Below are positions 8,843-16,429 of a stretch of DNA of 45,994 nt, one piece after another. The notes beneath the pieces are model-generated. The model was given only the letters and a program-made list of their open reading frames with translations, made no database searches and was not told the DNA's origin. The position numbers and the translations under genes are program-made. Origin of the DNA: JBEKHT01 sp049511715 (GTDB lineage: Bacteria > Chloroflexota > Anaerolineae > Anaerolineales > RBG-16-64-43). Positions within the stretch are counted from its first letter, which is position 1. Every line of letters begins with the position of its first letter. The stretch is taken from contig JBEKXU010000025.1 of the NCBI GenBank assembly GCA_049511715.1, positions 1 through 45,994 on the forward strand, written 5' to 3'.

Positions 8843-10177
8843 ATGCCTAAGTTCCCTGCACTCACTCATCCTCCACAGGAGAGGGCCTATCTCTTTGGCA
8901 TAGAGCGCAAAGGCGAGTCTCCGCTTCTCTCATTGCGAGACAGCCTGGCCGAATTAGCCCGGTTGAGCGAGACGGCGGGGCTACGGGTGGTCGGCCAGGA
9001 TTACCAGCGCATACAAAAGGCTGATGCCAACACCCTGATCGGGTCGGGGAAGGTGGAGCAGTTGCGCCAGAGAGTTAATGACACAGGAGCAGAGGTCGTT
9101 ATCTTCGATGAGGAGCTGGCGCCCCGCCACTTGCGCGAGATCGAGCGCGCCCTCGGTGAAGAGGTCCGGGTTCTGGACCGGACCGCATTGATTCTCGATA
9201 TCTTCGCCCAGCATGCCCACAGCCGCGAAGGTGCGCTCCAGGTCCAACTGGCCCAGTATGAGTACCGCCTGCCTCGGCTGACCCGGGCATGGACTCATTT
9301 GGCTCGACAATCGGGAGGGGCCGCGGGGCGAGGAGGGACGGGCGGGGTCGGACTCCGCGGTCCGGGCGAGACGCAGCTGGAGATTGACCGCCGCGAGGTG
9401 GCACGCCACATCGCTCACCTGCAGCGGGAACTCGAGAAGGTCCGCGCTCACCGAAGCCGGTACCGACTTCAGAGGAAGAGATCCGGGATTCCGGTGGTCG
9501 CGCTGGTCGGCTACACCAATGCGGGGAAAAGCACCCTACTGAACGCCATCGCGCATACCGAGCTGTACACGGCTGACCAGCTGTTTGCCACCCTCGATCC
9601 GACCACGCGCCGCATCCGCCTCCCCCAAAGACACGAGGTCCTGCTCACCGATACCGTCGGTTTCATCCAAAAGCTGCCCTCCACCCTGGTGGCGGCCTTT
9701 CACGCGACCTTGGAGGAGATTGGCGAGGCAGATCTTCTCGTGCATGTCGTTGACATCACCCACCCCAACGCCGCCGAACAAGCCCAGGCGGTCCATCAGA
9801 CCCTGAAGGAGCTGGAGATTGTCGATCTGCCGATTGTCACCGCGCTCAACAAGAGCGATCAGCTCCAGCTCTCGGAGGAAACCCGCGCGCAGCTCTTGAC
9901 CAATCCTTCCGCGATCCTGATCTCCGCCTTGCACGGAGAGGGCGTACCCGCGCTGCTGGCGCGAATTGAGAGCGCCCTATTTGAGACGCTGACTCCGGTC
10001 AGGGTTCGCCTGCCCGCAACCGCCGGAAATCTCATCCAAATGTTCTATCGGCTGGGATGCGTCGAGTCGGTCACCCCCGGCGCTTCGGGAGTGATCATTT
10101 GTGGGCGACTCCCTGGATACCTGATGGAAACCTTTCGGGAGTTCATCGCCCCACCGCTCAGCAAGGACCACCGCTAG
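8843..10177 (+). CDS. hflX: Ribosome-associated GTPase HflX
   Basis: This is a 444-residue HflX, near the usual length. The N-terminal nucleotide-binding domain shows DANTLIGSGK and VIFDEELAPRHLREIE. The glycine-rich linker (GGTGGVGLRGPGETQLE) is the family signature and is followed by a coiled-coil helix. The G domain has GYTNAGKS (223-230), DTVGFI and NKSD; a short C-terminal domain follows. HflX binds the 50S subunit and splits or rescues stalled ribosomes under stress. The ATG at 8843 has no strong ribosome binding site, so the exact start is less certain. It converges with the unknown gene at 10418-10843. Confidence 0.97.
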   Translation: MPKFPALTHPPQERAYLFGIERKGESPLLSLRDSLAELARLSETAGLRVVGQDYQRIQKADANTLIGSGKVEQLRQRVNDTGAEVVIFDEELAPRHLREIERALGEEVRVLDRTALILDIFAQHAHSREGALQVQLAQYEYRLPRLTRAWTHLARQSGGAAGRGGTGGVGLRGPGETQLEIDRREVARHIAHLQRELEKVRAHRSRYRLQRKRSGIPVVALVGYTNAGKSTLLNAIAHTELYTADQLFATLDPTTRRIRLPQRHEVLLTDTVGFIQKLPSTLVAAFHATLEEIGEADLLVHVVDITHPNAAEQAQAVHQTLKELEIVDLPIVTALNKSDQLQLSEETRAQLLTNPSAILISALHGEGVPALLARIESALFETLTPVRVRLPATAGNLIQMFYRLGCVESVTPGASGVIICGRLPGYLMETFREFIAPPLSKDHR

Positions 10178-10357
10178 ACCCGCACCAAGTGCGGAAGCCG
10201 CGTTGTCCAGGAGGCTGCTTTGGATCCCGCGCGTCCCAAAAGCAAGTCGCGCGGGACAGGCTGTCGACGCGCGATTCATGCCAAGATCAACGACCGACCA
10301 CCGGAGCGCCACAAAGGCTGAGGAGATTCCGGCTAGCCCTGGCGCCTCCGCTGGAGC

Positions 10358-10418
10358 AAGGAGCTGACCCTGGCCCAGCCTTCCAGGCCATGGAAGGCTG
10401 GGCCAGGGTCAGCTCCTT
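10358..10418. terminator. Perfect 27-bp inverted repeat between convergent genes
   Basis: Arms 10358-10384 and 10392-10418 are exact reverse complements (AAGGAGCTGACCCTGGCC... against ...GGCCAGGGTCAGCTCCTT) with a 7-base spacer, whose end bases can add one more pair. The right arm reaches the stop codon of the convergent gene. It most likely ends transcription from both sides, although the T-rich tail is poor. The length and perfection are exceptional for a plain terminator. Confidence 0.7.
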
Positions 10419-10843
10419 CATTTCCGGTCGGCCCGGGCGCCTAGTTCCGCTCCGGCAGCTTTCCACGGGCGCGGAGTCGGAAGCCGCTTGGGCACAGGCA
10501 CTCCTCCGAGCTTGGAGGCCAAGACCGTCATTCCCTTTGCCAGCTCGTCCCAAGATTGGGAATTGAGCGCCTCCTTCAACTCGCCCGCCAACCGGTCAAC
10601 CCATCGCCATTGCTCGCGGAACTGATCCGCCTTGACCCAGTAGTTCCTCCGCTCCCAGGCCGAAGCCGACTGGTCTACGCTGCGCCAGATCTCCTCGAGA
10701 GCAAGAATCAGAAACGCTGCGATGTCGCGAACTTCGTCGTCGATCTCGCGCTTCTCGGCCATGACCCGCAGAGCCATGGCCATAGACTTCATCAGCTGGG
10801 AACGCTGACGTCCTCCGTTATTGGGGTTAACGACCCGGCTCAA
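10418..10843 (-). CDS. Conserved small helical protein of unknown function
   Basis: About 141 residues, mostly helical and charged, with conserved-looking stretches VVNPNNGGRQRSQL, DEVRDIAAFLILALEEI, WERRNYWVKADQFR and a basic Pro-rich tail VPVPKRLPTPRPW. I recall similar short proteins in Chloroflexota genomes but know of no function. The start is taken as TTG at 10843 because GGAGGT lies 6 bases upstream; a longer reading frame to 10933 would place an atypical Arg-rich leader in front. A -10 candidate for this strand (TATAAT, overlapping the divergent promoter near 10950) lies 110 bases upstream. The gene ends inside the long inverted repeat shared with hflX. Confidence 0.7.
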   Translation of the reverse strand: MSRVVNPNNGGRQRSQLMKSMAMALRVMAEKREIDDEVRDIAAFLILALEEIWRSVDQSASAWERRNYWVKADQFREQWRWVDRLAGELKEALNSQSWDELAKGMTVLASKLGGVPVPKRLPTPRPWKAAGAELGARADRK

Positions 10844-10946
10844 AGCGAACCTCCAGTGCTCCGCAAGCCCCGCCCGTGTCCCGGCCGAGGCAAAAAACGG
10901 CCCGGATCCTGTCCTGATCCGGGAGCGCCTCAAGCTTTCTCAGGGA

Positions 10947-10960
10947 TGCTATTATACTGG
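10947..10960. promoter_or_regulatory. Bidirectional -10 region
   Basis: CTATTATACTGG gives TATACT (or TATTAT) on the + strand before the dehydrogenase gene and TATAAT on the - strand before the unknown gene at 10418-10843. One short AT block thus serves as -10 candidate for two divergent genes. Confidence 0.5.
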
Positions 10961-11012
10961 CGAAGAAGCCCCGGGTCTTGCGTCACAGGAACCCGTGAAA
11001 CAACCATTGGGG

Positions 11013-12029
11013 ATGGAGAAAGTCGTGGTATCCAAACGCCAGGTCCTGACCACCGTTGCCCTGCCTGAGGAATGGATTCAGCCGCTGGTGGACTCCTGTG
11101 AAGTGCACGTCCTCCAAGGGGCCGCTCCGGGGGATGTCGGAAAGCTGATGGAGCAAGCCGAGGGTATCCTCACTCTGCTGACGGACAAGGTGGACGCCTC
11201 TCTCCTGACCCGGACCCCTCTCCTCCGGGTGGTGAGCAATATGGCCGTCGGGGTGGACAATGTCGACCTGGCAGAATGCACGAAACGCGGCATTCCCGTC
11301 GGAAGTGTCGGCAACTTCCTGACAGAAGCGACCGCCGACGTGGCCCTGGCGCTGCTGCTCTGCGTCGCGCGCCGACTCCCAGAAGCGGCCCAAGATGCCC
11401 GCTCCGGCCGCTGGGAGGGGTGGTCCGTGACGGGCTGGCTCGGCAAGGACGTGCAGGGCGCGACGCTCGGGATCGTCGGATTGGGGCGGATTGGGCAGGC
11501 TGTGGCGCGCAGGGCCCGGTCATTCGGCATGCGATTGCTCTATACGGGCCCCCGGCCCCATCCCGAGGTTGAGGCGGACCTCCAGGCGACCCGGGTTCCC
11601 CTGGACGACCTGTTGAGTGGAAGTGACTTCGTGAGTCTGCATGTCCCGCTGACCGAGCAGACGAGAGGGTTGATGGATGCCCAACACCTTGAGCGGATGA
11701 GGAAAGGCGCCGTCCTCATCAATACCGCTCGCGGAGCCATAGTCCACACGGAGGCCTTGCGAAACGCCCTCGAACATGGTCCTCTGGGAGGGGCAGGCTT
11801 GGACGTCACGGACCCTGAACCTCTGCCCCCGGGCCATCCTCTTTTCGGGTTCGCCAATTGCCTGATCTTGCCCCATATCGGCTCGGCCGGTGCCGAAGCG
11901 CGGCGCCGGATGGTCCAATTGGCATGTGAGAATGTCCTGGCAGGCCTCGAGGATCGGCCGCTGGAACACTGCGCCAACCCGGAGGTTTACCGCAATCCAA
12001 GGGCCAAGACCCAGCACCGGATTCGGTGA
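11013..12029 (+). CDS. D-isomer-specific 2-hydroxyacid dehydrogenase (glyoxylate/hydroxypyruvate reductase-like)
   Basis: About 338 residues. The Rossmann NAD-binding motif is GIVGLGRIGQAVARRARSFG. Catalytic family residues are Arg in NTARGAIVHTEAL, Glu in DVTDPEPLPPGHPLF, and His in LPHIGSAG. The N-terminal region TPLLRVVSNMAVGVDNVDL is typical of glyoxylate reductases and related 2-hydroxyacid dehydrogenases, which interconvert 2-oxoacids and D-2-hydroxyacids with NAD(P)H. The substrate is not certain. ATG 11013 is the simplest start; GTG codons at 11023-11028 are alternatives. smpB follows 16 bases after the stop, so the two probably share a transcript. Confidence 0.9.
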   Translation: MEKVVVSKRQVLTTVALPEEWIQPLVDSCEVHVLQGAAPGDVGKLMEQAEGILTLLTDKVDASLLTRTPLLRVVSNMAVGVDNVDLAECTKRGIPVGSVGNFLTEATADVALALLLCVARRLPEAAQDARSGRWEGWSVTGWLGKDVQGATLGIVGLGRIGQAVARRARSFGMRLLYTGPRPHPEVEADLQATRVPLDDLLSGSDFVSLHVPLTEQTRGLMDAQHLERMRKGAVLINTARGAIVHTEALRNALEHGPLGGAGLDVTDPEPLPPGHPLFGFANCLILPHIGSAGAEARRRMVQLACENVLAGLEDRPLEHCANPEVYRNPRAKTQHRIR

Positions 12030-12045
12030 GACGAAGGGACCCGAA

Positions 12046-12504
12046 ATGGAGAAGTCGATCAAGATCGTTGCCACAAACCGGAAGGCCCATCACGACTACG
12101 ACATCCTCAAGCGCCTGGAAGCGGGACTGGCCCTTCAGGGTACGGAAATCAAGTCAGTTCGCGCCGGCCAAGTGAATCTTCGGGACGGCTATGTACGGGT
12201 GGAAGCCGGACAGGCCTGGCTCCACAACGCTCACATTGCGGTCTACGACCCGGCCAGCCGCATGAATCACGATCCCCTGCGCAATCGGCGCCTGCTCCTT
12301 CATCGACGGGAGATCACGGAACTGGCGGTTGCCCAACAGCAGAAAGGGCTTACCGTGATCCCACTGCGCATGTACCTCCGCAGTGGCCGGGCGAAGTTGG
12401 AGATTGCCCTGGCACGAGGCCGCAGGAACTACGATAAACGCCAGGCCCTTGCCCGCCGCGAGGCGGAACGGGAAATGGCGCGTGCCTTTCGGCGGAAACG
12501 ATAG
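12046..12504 (+). CDS. smpB: tmRNA-binding protein SmpB
   Basis: SmpB, 152 residues, binds the tRNA-like part of tmRNA and brings it to stalled ribosomes. Family blocks are all present: NRKAHHDYDILKRLEAGLAL, QGTEIKSVRAGQVNLRDGYV, WLHNAHIAVYDPAS, DPLRNRRLLLHRREI, GLTVIPLRMYL, AKLEIALARGRRNYDKR, and a basic C-terminal tail. The start at 12046 follows GAAGGGACC. The tmRNA gene is only 860 bases downstream on the same strand. Confidence 0.97.
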   Translation: MEKSIKIVATNRKAHHDYDILKRLEAGLALQGTEIKSVRAGQVNLRDGYVRVEAGQAWLHNAHIAVYDPASRMNHDPLRNRRLLLHRREITELAVAQQQKGLTVIPLRMYLRSGRAKLEIALARGRRNYDKRQALARREAEREMARAFRRKR

Positions 12505-12543
12505 GGCCGCCAGTCCCCACAGGACGAGTGAGCGACCGTCCCC

Positions 12544-13341
12544 ATGACCCCTCCTTCTTCCCTCGCGGGCATCAACCAACTGTCGGCCGCGGAGCGAGAC
12601 CGGCTTTATGCGACGTTCATCCCTCTCGTCCTCTGGGACCGATTCCACATCAACCCGGCGACCTTCTCAGATGAGGGCGGTTCGCGCCTGCTCACGGTGA
12701 CCGCCGAAATGGCTGGCAGCGTGGTGGAGGTGGATCTCCGCCACTCGGTCGGCGCGCAGGACCCGCTTCTCTACGCCCAGCTGACCGACACTCTGAACGG
12801 CCAAATCCATGTCATGCTCTATGTGGTCAATGACCCAACTTCGCCGCGCTTTGAAACGGATCGGACGCCCGAAGGATCCCGCACCCAGTTCGGTACCTTG
12901 GGACGCAACCTGCCCGCCGAAGAGGCCGCTTTGGCCGCGGGGCTGGCTCCCGGCCAAGTGCGTCGGGGTTTGAGGATCCTGTCGCACTCCATCCTCGCCT
13001 TTGAAGCTTTCGTCTCCCTCCTGGGAAGAGACTTGTTTTTCGCCGAGCCCCTCTCCTACCACAATGCGGTGGTCTTTGAGCGCTACGGTTTCGCGTACCA
13101 GCAAGGACGGCGCTGGATGGAAAGCATCGACACCCGTTTTCGCAAGGATGGTGACTTGCTGCGCCGATTGGATGGGTCCAATGCTTTCCGCCAGCCGCAG
13201 GCGAGCCAGACCATCCTGGGTCGGAGCTGGGCAATCCATGACGGGATCCTGGGTGAGCCCTTCAGCGGCGTGCATATGTACAAGGTGCTTGGAAAGCAAG
13301 CGGGGGTGAACACCTTTCGAGACGGGATGTGGAAGGATTAA
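12544..13341 (+). CDS. Conserved protein of unknown function
   Basis: A 265-residue soluble protein with no signal peptide or membrane span. Distinctive stretches are VVNDPTSPRFETDRTPEG, GTLGRNLPAEEAALAAGLAPG, FFAEPLSYHNAVVFERYGFA, and RSWAIHDGILGEPFSGVHMY. The many invariant-looking Tyr, His, Trp and Gly residues suggest a folded, possibly ligand-binding protein, but I do not recognise the family. It sits 39 bases after smpB and directly before tmRNA, so co-transcription with smpB is likely. A role in trans-translation is not implied by anything in its sequence. Confidence 0.75.
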   Translation: MTPPSSLAGINQLSAAERDRLYATFIPLVLWDRFHINPATFSDEGGSRLLTVTAEMAGSVVEVDLRHSVGAQDPLLYAQLTDTLNGQIHVMLYVVNDPTSPRFETDRTPEGSRTQFGTLGRNLPAEEAALAAGLAPGQVRRGLRILSHSILAFEAFVSLLGRDLFFAEPLSYHNAVVFERYGFAYQQGRRWMESIDTRFRKDGDLLRRLDGSNAFRQPQASQTILGRSWAIHDGILGEPFSGVHMYKVLGKQAGVNTFRDGMWKD

Positions 13342-13348
13342 GAGAGAG

Positions 13349-13354
13349 TATAAT
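13349..13354 (+). promoter_or_regulatory. -10 box of tmRNA
   Basis: TATAAT ends 9 bases before the first base of tmRNA (13364), the expected distance for a stable RNA promoter. It lies only 8 bases after the stop of the upstream gene. Confidence 0.75.
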
Positions 13355-13363
13355 TCCTTCCAT

Positions 13364-13757
13364 GGGGATGACAGGCTTCGACGGAAGCGGCTGGCCCTGG
13401 ACGGCAGGTCGAGAGGCGCCGACCTCGGAAAATCAGCGCAAAACTTCAAGTGCCAATCACACTTACGCGGCCCTTCCTCTCGCGGCCTAACCCCGCGGGA
13501 TAGGGTCTGGCCTCCCAGTTGAGGCCACGTCCGCCTCTTCCCGTCTCTGCCCGGGGGAGGATCGGGCGCCACAATGGCGGGGTGCCGCGCGCGAGGCTGC
13601 TAAGCGCGCGAAAGAGGGGCTTTCGGGCTCCAGCGGCTGGCGGACCGCGCTTCCCCCGTCGACTGGGGACCGATCCGCGAGAACTAAAAGCCGACTAAGC
13701 CTGTAGAGATCCTCGGTCGAAGCTTCTCGGACGCGGGTTCGATTCCCGCCATCTCCA
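13364..13757 (+). ncRNA. ssrA: Transfer-messenger RNA
   Basis: tmRNA of about 394 bases. The acceptor stem pairs GGGGATG (13364-13370) with CATCTCC (13750-13756), including the G3-U pair that marks alanine charging; A13757 is the discriminator and CCA is not encoded. GACAGGCTTCGACGG at the 5' end and GGTTCGATTCCCGCC at the 3' end are hallmarks. The tag frame begins with resume codon GCC at 13452 and ends at TAA 13488-13490, encoding ANHTYAALPLAA, which has the usual degradation-signal end LAA. GC hairpins between the tag and the 3' part fit the pseudoknots. smpB lies upstream. Confidence 0.97.
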
Positions 13758-13760
13758 CAC

Positions 13761-13792
13761 CGCGGGCTCCCTCGGGAGCCCGCGACCTATTT
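13761..13792 (+). terminator. Rho-independent terminator of tmRNA
   Basis: CGCGGGCTCCC and GGGAGCCCGCG form an 11-bp stem with a 2-base loop, starting 4 bases after the tmRNA 3' end and followed by ACCTATTTT. Confidence 0.85.
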
Positions 13793-13793
13793 T

Positions 13794-14351
13794 CCCCCTT
13801 GCGAACAAGAGGCATGCGACTTGGTGACTTGCTGTTGCGGCGGAGGGAACAAGGCGCGGCCAGCGGTGGATGGGCAGCAAGGGGGAAACAGCTTCAAGGC
13901 CACTGGGTCAAACTTCCTTCGAAAATCCTTAGTCGGTGGCCAGGAACCCTGTTGAAGGCCGCTTGGAGAGGTTAGAATAGGGATCACAGGCCGCGGGACT
14001 GTCCACCGATGCCCGTGGGCCCCTGGCCGTGCGTTGCCTGGAGGTTCTCAACCAGGGTGTCTGAGCTCCCCTGGGCTGGGAAGGCATGACCTCCCCCAGA
14101 ATACCCAGGCCGGATGGATCGGCGAAGAAGCTCCCGGAGGTTCGTGCACTCCCGGCGCCGAGTCGGCCGGATGAGGGTCGGGGGCCCTTCGGCGGGAGCC
14201 CAGTTGGCCAGCCGGGCCGACTGGCAGGCTCAGAGCGTGGAACCATGGTTCCCTGCGGCACATTCCGGCCGCGCGCAGGCGGCCTTGAAGCGGTCTGCGG
14301 CTCGCCCCTGAGCGGGGGCGGAGGCCGAACCGCCTTTCCGGAGGCTTGAAG
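13794..14351. other. Gene-free stretch before clpP
   Basis: About 560 bases with no supported gene on either strand. TTGAAG (13952-13957) and TAGAAT (13973-13978), 15 bases apart, form a weak promoter candidate pointing to clpP, but they would leave a long leader of about 370 bases. GGAGG at 14340-14344 is the clpP ribosome binding site. Confidence 0.4.
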
Positions 14352-15011
14352 ATGCTGTCCTATCCCAGCAAGTCCATTGCTCTCTCGGCCCTCCCCGTGG
14401 TGACAGAAATGACCGAACGCGGCGAAAGAGCCTACGACATCTACTCCCTTCTGCTTCGCCATCGCATCGTCTTTGTTGGGGATGAAATCAACGATCAGAC
14501 GGCCAATTCGGTAGTGGCTCAACTCGTCTACCTGAGTCAACAGGATCCGGAGGCGCCCATCCAGATGTACATCAATTCGCCCGGAGGCGTCATCTATTCG
14601 GGTATGGCGATCTATGACACCATGCAGATGATCCCAAATCCGATCGCGACCCTGGCCGTCGGCGTGACGGCTTCGTTTGGCACCGTGCTCCTGACGGCGG
14701 GCACCAAGGGGCAACGCAACGCCCTGCCGCATGCCACCATCCACATGCACCAGCCGCTGGGTGGCGCCCAAGGGAAAGCAACGGAGATTGAGATTCAGGC
14801 GCGTGAGATCCTACGACTTAAGAGCCGCCTGAACGAAATCATGTCGCTTCACACGGGGCAACCTTTGGATGTGATCGAGCGAGATACCGAGCGGAACTTC
14901 TACATGAGTGCCGACCAGGCCGTTCAGTATGGACTCATCGATCGGGTGATCGAAACCCCGCAATCCAAGAGGTTAGTCGGGGATCCTGGGAAATCGACCT
15001 CGGGGGAATGA
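14352..15011 (+). CDS. clpP: ATP-dependent Clp protease proteolytic subunit, Asn in place of the triad Asp
   Basis: This is a ClpP of 219 residues, the barrel-forming serine peptidase that works with ClpX/ClpA/ClpC. Conserved parts are YINSPGGVIYSGMAIYD, the nucleophile Ser108 in GVTASFGT, and His133 in MHQPLGG. At the third triad position the sequence is ERDTERN, so Asn182 stands where E. coli has Asp171. Asn at this place is known from some ClpP1-type paralogues (for example Listeria ClpP1), which are often poorly active alone, so a second clpP elsewhere in the genome is plausible. The start is the ATG at 14352, 7 bases after GGAGG. The next gene starts 3 bases after the stop. Confidence 0.93.
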   Translation: MLSYPSKSIALSALPVVTEMTERGERAYDIYSLLLRHRIVFVGDEINDQTANSVVAQLVYLSQQDPEAPIQMYINSPGGVIYSGMAIYDTMQMIPNPIATLAVGVTASFGTVLLTAGTKGQRNALPHATIHMHQPLGGAQGKATEIEIQAREILRLKSRLNEIMSLHTGQPLDVIERDTERNFYMSADQAVQYGLIDRVIETPQSKRLVGDPGKSTSGE

Positions 15012-15014
15012 CTG

Positions 15015-15950
15015 ATGTCTCTTCAGATGATGATCGCCATACGCGCCCATGATTATGGCGGGCCGGAACAACTTGTCCTCGAACCAATCCCTCGTCCGGA
15101 GCCGAAGGCGGGTGAAGTCTTGGTTCGGATCTTGGCGGCGGGAGTAAACCCCCTCGATTGGAAGATGCGGGCCGGCCTGACCAAAGCCTGGCAGCCTCTA
15201 ACCTTTCCCTGGACGCCGGGGCTGGATGGCGCCGGGATCATTGCAGGCGTTGGATCGGGGACCATGATGTTCCAGCCAGGCCAAGCTGTTTTCGGATTCG
15301 TCCCGGGCGCCTACGCCGAATATGGGGTCACCTCCGCAGACAACCTGGCCCCCAAACCGCAGAGCCTGACTTTCGAGCAGGCCGCAAGCCTGCCTGTGGG
15401 GGCCTTAACCGCCTGGGGGGCTGTGATGGACGCGGCCGAGGTGCAATCCGGGCAGCGGGTCCTGGTCCAGGGAGCGGCAGGCGGCGTCGGGGTAATGGCG
15501 GTGCAACTGGCTCGCTGGAAGGGTGCGCATGTCCTGGGAACTTCGTCGGCGTCCAATCTCGACTTCTTGCGCTTCCTCGGGGTGGAGCAGGCCATCGATT
15601 ATCAGGCAACCCCCTTTGAACAGGTTGTGCATGATGTGGATGCCGTGATTGACACGGTGGGGGGCGAGGTCATCGACCGCTCTTTGAAGGTTCTTCGCCC
15701 CGACGGTGTCCTGGTGTCCATCGCCGGCCAGGTCCGCCCGGATAAGGCCAAAGCCCTGGGCCTCCGCGTGGTAACTGGTGGGCGGGCCTCCCCGGAACAC
15801 TTGCACCAGATCACAGAGCTAATCGAGTCCAAACAGATCCGCGCGGTAGTCGGGCCCGTGTTTCCACTGGCTCAGGCTGGCAGGGCCCAAGCACAGAGCG
15901 AAACCCGGCACGGACGCGGGCGCATTGTGCTGCACATCGCGGAGGAATAG
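15015..15950 (+). CDS. Zinc-less medium-chain dehydrogenase (NADP-dependent quinone oxidoreductase-like)
   Basis: A 311-residue member of the medium-chain dehydrogenase/reductase family. The N-terminal GroES-like domain contains AAGVNPLDWKMRAG and PGLDGAGI. The NADP-binding motif is VLVQGAAGGVGVMAVQLA, and LPVGALTAWGA precedes it. The Cys ligands of zinc alcohol dehydrogenases are missing, so it belongs with quinone oxidoreductases and related enone/quinone reductases. The C-terminus has the usual ...GKIVL-like block (here RGRIVLHIAEE). The substrate is unknown. It begins 3 bases after clpP, so the two genes are probably co-transcribed. Confidence 0.88.
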   Translation: MSLQMMIAIRAHDYGGPEQLVLEPIPRPEPKAGEVLVRILAAGVNPLDWKMRAGLTKAWQPLTFPWTPGLDGAGIIAGVGSGTMMFQPGQAVFGFVPGAYAEYGVTSADNLAPKPQSLTFEQAASLPVGALTAWGAVMDAAEVQSGQRVLVQGAAGGVGVMAVQLARWKGAHVLGTSSASNLDFLRFLGVEQAIDYQATPFEQVVHDVDAVIDTVGGEVIDRSLKVLRPDGVLVSIAGQVRPDKAKALGLRVVTGGRASPEHLHQITELIESKQIRAVVGPVFPLAQAGRAQAQSETRHGRGRIVLHIAEE

Positions 15951-16429
15951 GCCCAGGGACAAGCCAACGGGACTCTTGCCCCGCGGAGCAAAAAACCGCG
16001 GCCTCTTGCGAGGGAGGAACTTCCAGGGGCGCCGGGACCATCTTGTGGGTGCAGAGGTTGCGGCATTCGCGGCCTCCGAGAATTGCCGCGCTGAAAGGCG
16101 CAATCCTCTGGAACAGGACGGCCATTTTGGGCGGGGGCCAAACGGGAAGAACCAGGCAGGCCCGACCCCCCGCCGAATCAAGAGAAGCTCATGGGGCTAC
16201 GCTGGAAAATACCGGCGCCATCGAATCGATGGTCGGGGCCCAGGGCCAAACCTGCAGCAAGATCCCATTCCTGAAGCACCCGGATCCAAAGTTATCGAGC
16301 CCTTCATCAATGTCCAGAGAATGAGAACTCGCTTGACCCCCTGGTCGCCCCAAAGCGCCCCAGCCCGCTCCAGGCGGGCCAACTTCGCGGCTGGGACCTC
16401 CCCACAAGTTGGCCTCTCTTGCCCTCAGC
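15951..16429. other. Gene-free stretch between convergent genes
   Basis: About 480 bases between the dehydrogenase and the convergent rlmI. Open frames crossing it have no family resemblance. I see no clear terminator with a T-run, no tRNA and no repeat. Confidence 0.4.

Noticed and set aside
7453..8865. Long open frame on the - strand opposite the molybdoenzyme gene
   Set aside because: It is antisense to a well-conserved gene, has no family resemblance, and long antisense frames are common in GC-rich DNA.
10368..10387. CCTGG-N9-CCAGG inside the hflX inverted repeat, similar to the intron element
   Set aside because: The similarity ends at CCAGGCC and is explained by the longer inverted repeat; no GGGCRGGC tail.
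14038..14063. CCTGG-N10-CCAGGG before clpP, similar to the intron element
   Set aside because: The tail and the second stem are missing; five- and six-base matches at this spacing are expected by chance in GC-rich DNA.
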